Shown here in pieces: positions 61,690 to 64,000 of a stretch of 64,000 nucleotides of DNA. The position numbers and the translations under genes were made by a program. Position 1 is the first letter of the stretch; each line of letters begins with the position of its first letter. The notes under the pieces were generated by a model. The model was not told where the DNA came from and searched no databases. It was given only the letters and a program-made list of their open reading frames with translations. Origin of the DNA: Kangiella sp. (GTDB lineage: Bacteria > Pseudomonadota > Gammaproteobacteria > Enterobacterales > Kangiellaceae); NCBI GenBank assembly GCA_028284185.1, contig JANQSG010000015.1, positions 1-64,000 of the forward strand, read 5' to 3'.

Positions 61690-63588
61690 GTGAAACTGTT
61701 TTATAAAAGTGCTATTGCATTAGTGGTGATCAGCATCTTATTAACCGCCTGCCAAAAAGAAGAAAAATCGACTGATAAACAAGAGCAAACCGTTGAAAAA
61801 ATTCAAACTCAGGTCAGCGCTAAAGATCAAGGTACTAACACTGACGAAAATCCAGCGGTCAGCGTTGATACAAAACCAAGCAATGAGCCTACTGAAGCGG
61901 AAAAAGCTAAACTTATTTATGAGGAATACTGGCAACGTAGCCTGGAAATGAATCCTATTATGGCTACTTTTCAAGGCGATGACCGTTATAATGATCGCTT
62001 GGGTGATTTTGGTTCTACTGAAGGTTTAGCTAAACAAAAAGCTTTTAATCAGGAGTTTTTAAACAAAATTAATCAAATTGATGCTGCAAAATTAATCGGT
62101 CAGGATTTATTGAGTTATCAAATTTTTAAGGATGAGCGCCTGGCTGAAAAAGCTGGAGAACGGTATCTGGATCATTTGCAGCCTATTCAGCAGTTTTATA
62201 ATCCATTTAACTTTTTGGCCATGTTGGGTTCTGGTCAAAGTGCCCAGCCGTTTAAAACAGTTAAGGACTACGAAAATTGGCTTAATCGTTTGTCGGAAGT
62301 GCCAACCGCTGTAGAGGTGGTGATTGCCAATATGCGTCAGGGAATGCAAAAAGGAGTGGTGCAGCCTAAAGTTTTGATGCAAAAAGTTTTGCCACAACTT
62401 AAAGCGCATATCACTGATGATGTGGAGAAAAGTCTGTTTTATGGTCCAGTTAGGTCCATGCCTGACTCTTTTTCAGAAGAAGACAAAAAGCGCCTATCAG
62501 CAGCTTATATAGAAGCCATTAAGTCCATCGTGGTTCCTTCATATAGAAAAATTCATGACTTTGTTGAACAGGAATATTTACCAACTGCACGTGATACTCA
62601 CGGCATGGTGGCGCTACCTAATGGTAAGGATTGGTACGCTTTTAAAGTCAAACAAACCACCAGTACGGATTTAACTCCTGAGCAGATTCACCAAATAGGC
62701 CTGGATGAAGTGACGCGTATTCATAAGGAAATGGACAATGTTATGAAACAGGTGGAGTTTAACGGTACTTTAAAGGAATTTTTTGCGTTCACAAAGAACA
62801 GTAAGCAGTTTACCTTTAAAGATAAACGAGCCATGCTGGATGCTTATGAAAGCTTAAGAGAGCAACTGGATAAGGCTGCTCCTAGTTTGTTTAAAGTGAT
62901 TCCGAAAGCACAATTTGAAATCCGAGCAGTAGAAGCTTTCAGGGAACAATCTGCTTCCAGCGCTTCTTATCAAAGAGCGGCGCCAGATGGCTCGCGTCCA
63001 GGTGTTTTTTACGTCAATACCTACGATTTATCGGCCAGACCCAGCTGGACGGTGGAGTCTTTGTATCTGCATGAGGCTGTGCCAGGACATCATTTCCAAA
63101 TTTCTACCCAGCAAGAGTTAGAGGGTATTCCGGATTTTCGCCGCTTTGGTGGTACTACAGCTTATGTTGAAGGCTGGGGACTCTATTCTGAATCCTTAGG
63201 TAAGGAAATGGGGGTTTATACTGACCCTTATCAATACTTTGGTGCTTTGGCCGCTGAATTATGGCGCGCCATTCGTCTGGTGGTCGATACGGGCTTACAT
63301 GCTAAAGGCTGGACTCGTGAGCAGGTTCTTGAATATATGCAAGCTAATTCACCTGCAGCTGAAGCTCGTCGAGTTTCTGAAGCTGAGCGTTTTATGGCAA
63401 TTCCGTCTCAGGCATTGGCTTATAAGATCGGTCAGCTAAAGATTCGTGAACTTAGAACTTTGGCGGAGAGCGAATTGGGAGACAAATTTGATGTGCGTGA
63501 GTTCCACTATCAAGTGTTAAAAGATGGCGCTTTGCCTCTCAATATTTTAGAAGCAAAAATTAGAAAGTGGATTAAAGCCAGTAAATAA
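61690..63588 (+). CDS. DUF885-family metallopeptidase-like lipoprotein, paralog 2
   Basis: A 632-residue lipoprotein beginning with GTG at 61690 (VKLFYKSAIALVVISILLTAC, lipobox LLTAC), chosen because AAGGAG lies 7-12 bases upstream. The first ATG at 61615 would precede the signal peptide with unrelated residues. The HEAVPGHH motif is at His461-His468. It shares with the gene at 42228-44069 the phrases KTVKDYE, LPQLKAHI, DSTDLT-like TSTDLTPEQIHQ and the whole C-terminus. A Glu/Lys/Gln-rich linker follows the lipobox. Confidence 0.9.
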   Translation: MKLFYKSAIALVVISILLTACQKEEKSTDKQEQTVEKIQTQVSAKDQGTNTDENPAVSVDTKPSNEPTEAEKAKLIYEEYWQRSLEMNPIMATFQGDDRYNDRLGDFGSTEGLAKQKAFNQEFLNKINQIDAAKLIGQDLLSYQIFKDERLAEKAGERYLDHLQPIQQFYNPFNFLAMLGSGQSAQPFKTVKDYENWLNRLSEVPTAVEVVIANMRQGMQKGVVQPKVLMQKVLPQLKAHITDDVEKSLFYGPVRSMPDSFSEEDKKRLSAAYIEAIKSIVVPSYRKIHDFVEQEYLPTARDTHGMVALPNGKDWYAFKVKQTTSTDLTPEQIHQIGLDEVTRIHKEMDNVMKQVEFNGTLKEFFAFTKNSKQFTFKDKRAMLDAYESLREQLDKAAPSLFKVIPKAQFEIRAVEAFREQSASSASYQRAAPDGSRPGVFYVNTYDLSARPSWTVESLYLHEAVPGHHFQISTQQELEGIPDFRRFGGTTAYVEGWGLYSESLGKEMGVYTDPYQYFGALAAELWRAIRLVVDTGLHAKGWTREQVLEYMQANSPAAEARRVSEAERFMAIPSQALAYKIGQLKIRELRTLAESELGDKFDVREFHYQVLKDGALPLNILEAKIRKWIKASK

Positions 63589-63605
63589 AAGTAGTGTTTT
63601 GTTAG

Positions 63606-63630
63606 AAAGCCGATTTTTATCGGCTTTTTT
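63606..63630 (+). terminator. Rho-independent terminator after the DUF885 gene
   Basis: AAAGCCGAT, loop TTTT, ATCGGCTTT then TTT. Confidence 0.88.
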
Positions 63631-63721
63631 ACTTTTAAAGGCAAGTTAAAAATTTTTGCATCCAAATTAAAACTTGTATGACTCTTATAGATAAACGAAC
63701 ATTATTTTTGAGGTAATTAAG

Positions 63722-64000
63722 ATGCAAGAAGAATTTTGGGTTCCTTTAATAGTTTTTGGTTCATTCGCTGGAGTGATCATCAGCTACTTTATGTATGCAC
63801 ATAAAAACAAGGTGGTGATCATGAAAACCATTGAAAAGGCAGTGGAAAATGGCACTAATTTGACCCCTGAATTATTAGAAAAGTTAAGTAATTCTAAAAC
63901 GGTACAGCCGCCGAGAGTGAAAGATCTAAGACGTGGTATAGTGTTGGCTTCTATTGGTATTGCTGGCTTTGTAGCAAGTTTTATGTTCTCACATCCAGAG
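63722..64000 (+). CDS. DUF6249-like membrane protein, truncated by window end
   Basis: The first 93 codons of a gene running off the window. It starts with a membrane segment (FWVPLIVFGSFAGVIISYFM), a cytoplasmic helix-rich stretch with ENGTNLTPELLEKL, and a second membrane segment. GAGG lies 8-12 bases before the ATG. DUF6249 proteins often lie beside ECF sigma factor genes; the neighbour is outside the window, so this cannot be seen. Confidence 0.7.
   Translation, partial: MQEEFWVPLIVFGSFAGVIISYFMYAHKNKVVIMKTIEKAVENGTNLTPELLEKLSNSKTVQPPRVKDLRRGIVLASIGIAGFVASFMFSHPE

Noticed and set aside
1-64000. tRNA, rRNA or CRISPR elements and prophage genes
   Set aside because: Inspection found no cloverleaf, rRNA signature, direct-repeat array or phage structural genes; without a search tool a small RNA could be missed.

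Overview
The window looks like a chromosomal segment of a low-GC marine gammaproteobacterium. FabA and FabB are paired, RF2 is made by frameshifting, and lysS lies beside prfB. Genes for RlmM, TtcA, QueF, LolA-like and MMPL proteins, and several secreted or lipoprotein peptidases, are also present. The peptidase-rich content suggests a Kangiella/Aliikangiella-type organism (Kangiellaceae), but that placement is inference from memory, with no database comparison. No rRNA or tRNA gene, insertion sequence, prophage or CRISPR array was seen.

Region 1 (1-15654): the 3' end of a dihydrolipoamide dehydrogenase gene is followed at once, with no visible terminator, by about 15 kb of same-strand, mostly overlapping genes. 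These form a complete aryl polyene (APE, flexirubin-like pigment) cluster. In order it holds a lipoprotein, a decayed ketosynthase (chain length factor), a PlsC acyltransferase, two ACPs, a COG4648 membrane protein, an acyl-ACP/AMP ligase, a dehydratase, a GT2 glycosyltransferase, a LABLT-type acyltransferase, an aromatic ammonia-lyase, a hotdog thioesterase, a LolA-like carrier, an MMPL exporter, a DUF3261 lipoprotein, a ketosynthase, a dehydratase, a ketoreductase and a second ketosynthase. The lyase would make the cinnamate-type starter, the ligase would load it on an ACP, the KS/CLF-KR-DH set would extend it, and the acyltransferase, glycosyltransferase and LolA/MMPL proteins would attach it to a lipid and move it to the outer membrane. 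The GT and AT are separate genes here, and no SAM methyltransferase gene is present.

Region 2 (15656-33300): a mixed housekeeping and peptide-utilisation region. It holds an EamA transporter, a DPP-IV-type peptidase, a membrane TPR protein, a sorbosone-dehydrogenase-like beta-propeller, an M13 peptidase, a thioesterase, ttcA, an AlkA-type glycosylase, a nucleoside-recognition membrane protein, a methyltransferase, rlmM, queF and a POT peptide transporter with an unusual periplasmic insert. Convergent genes are often separated by clear two-way rho-independent terminators.

Region 3 (33505-44738): an AlkB-like dioxygenase, a YhdH-type reductase, an AddB-like/AddA-like nuclease-helicase pair, a GNAT enzyme and a cupin in one co-directional run, then a DUF885 lipoprotein and a DUF4442 hotdog protein.

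Region 4 (44884-49276): an accessory-looking patch of small minus-strand genes (GyrI-like, DUF2269, two unknowns, PaiB-like). It has an attC-like structured site at 46409-46476, and two related long palindromic repeats (44884-44971 and 49188-49276) lie at its left edge and just after prfB.

Region 5 (48086-64000): prfB with its programmed frameshift, lysS, a metallophosphoesterase lipoprotein, a TonB-dependent receptor divergent from a CadC/ToxR-like regulator with a beta-propeller, a periplasmic methyltransferase, fabB-fabA, a secreted protein with seven exact 18-residue DDGSG repeats, a second DUF885 lipoprotein and the start of a DUF6249-like membrane protein.
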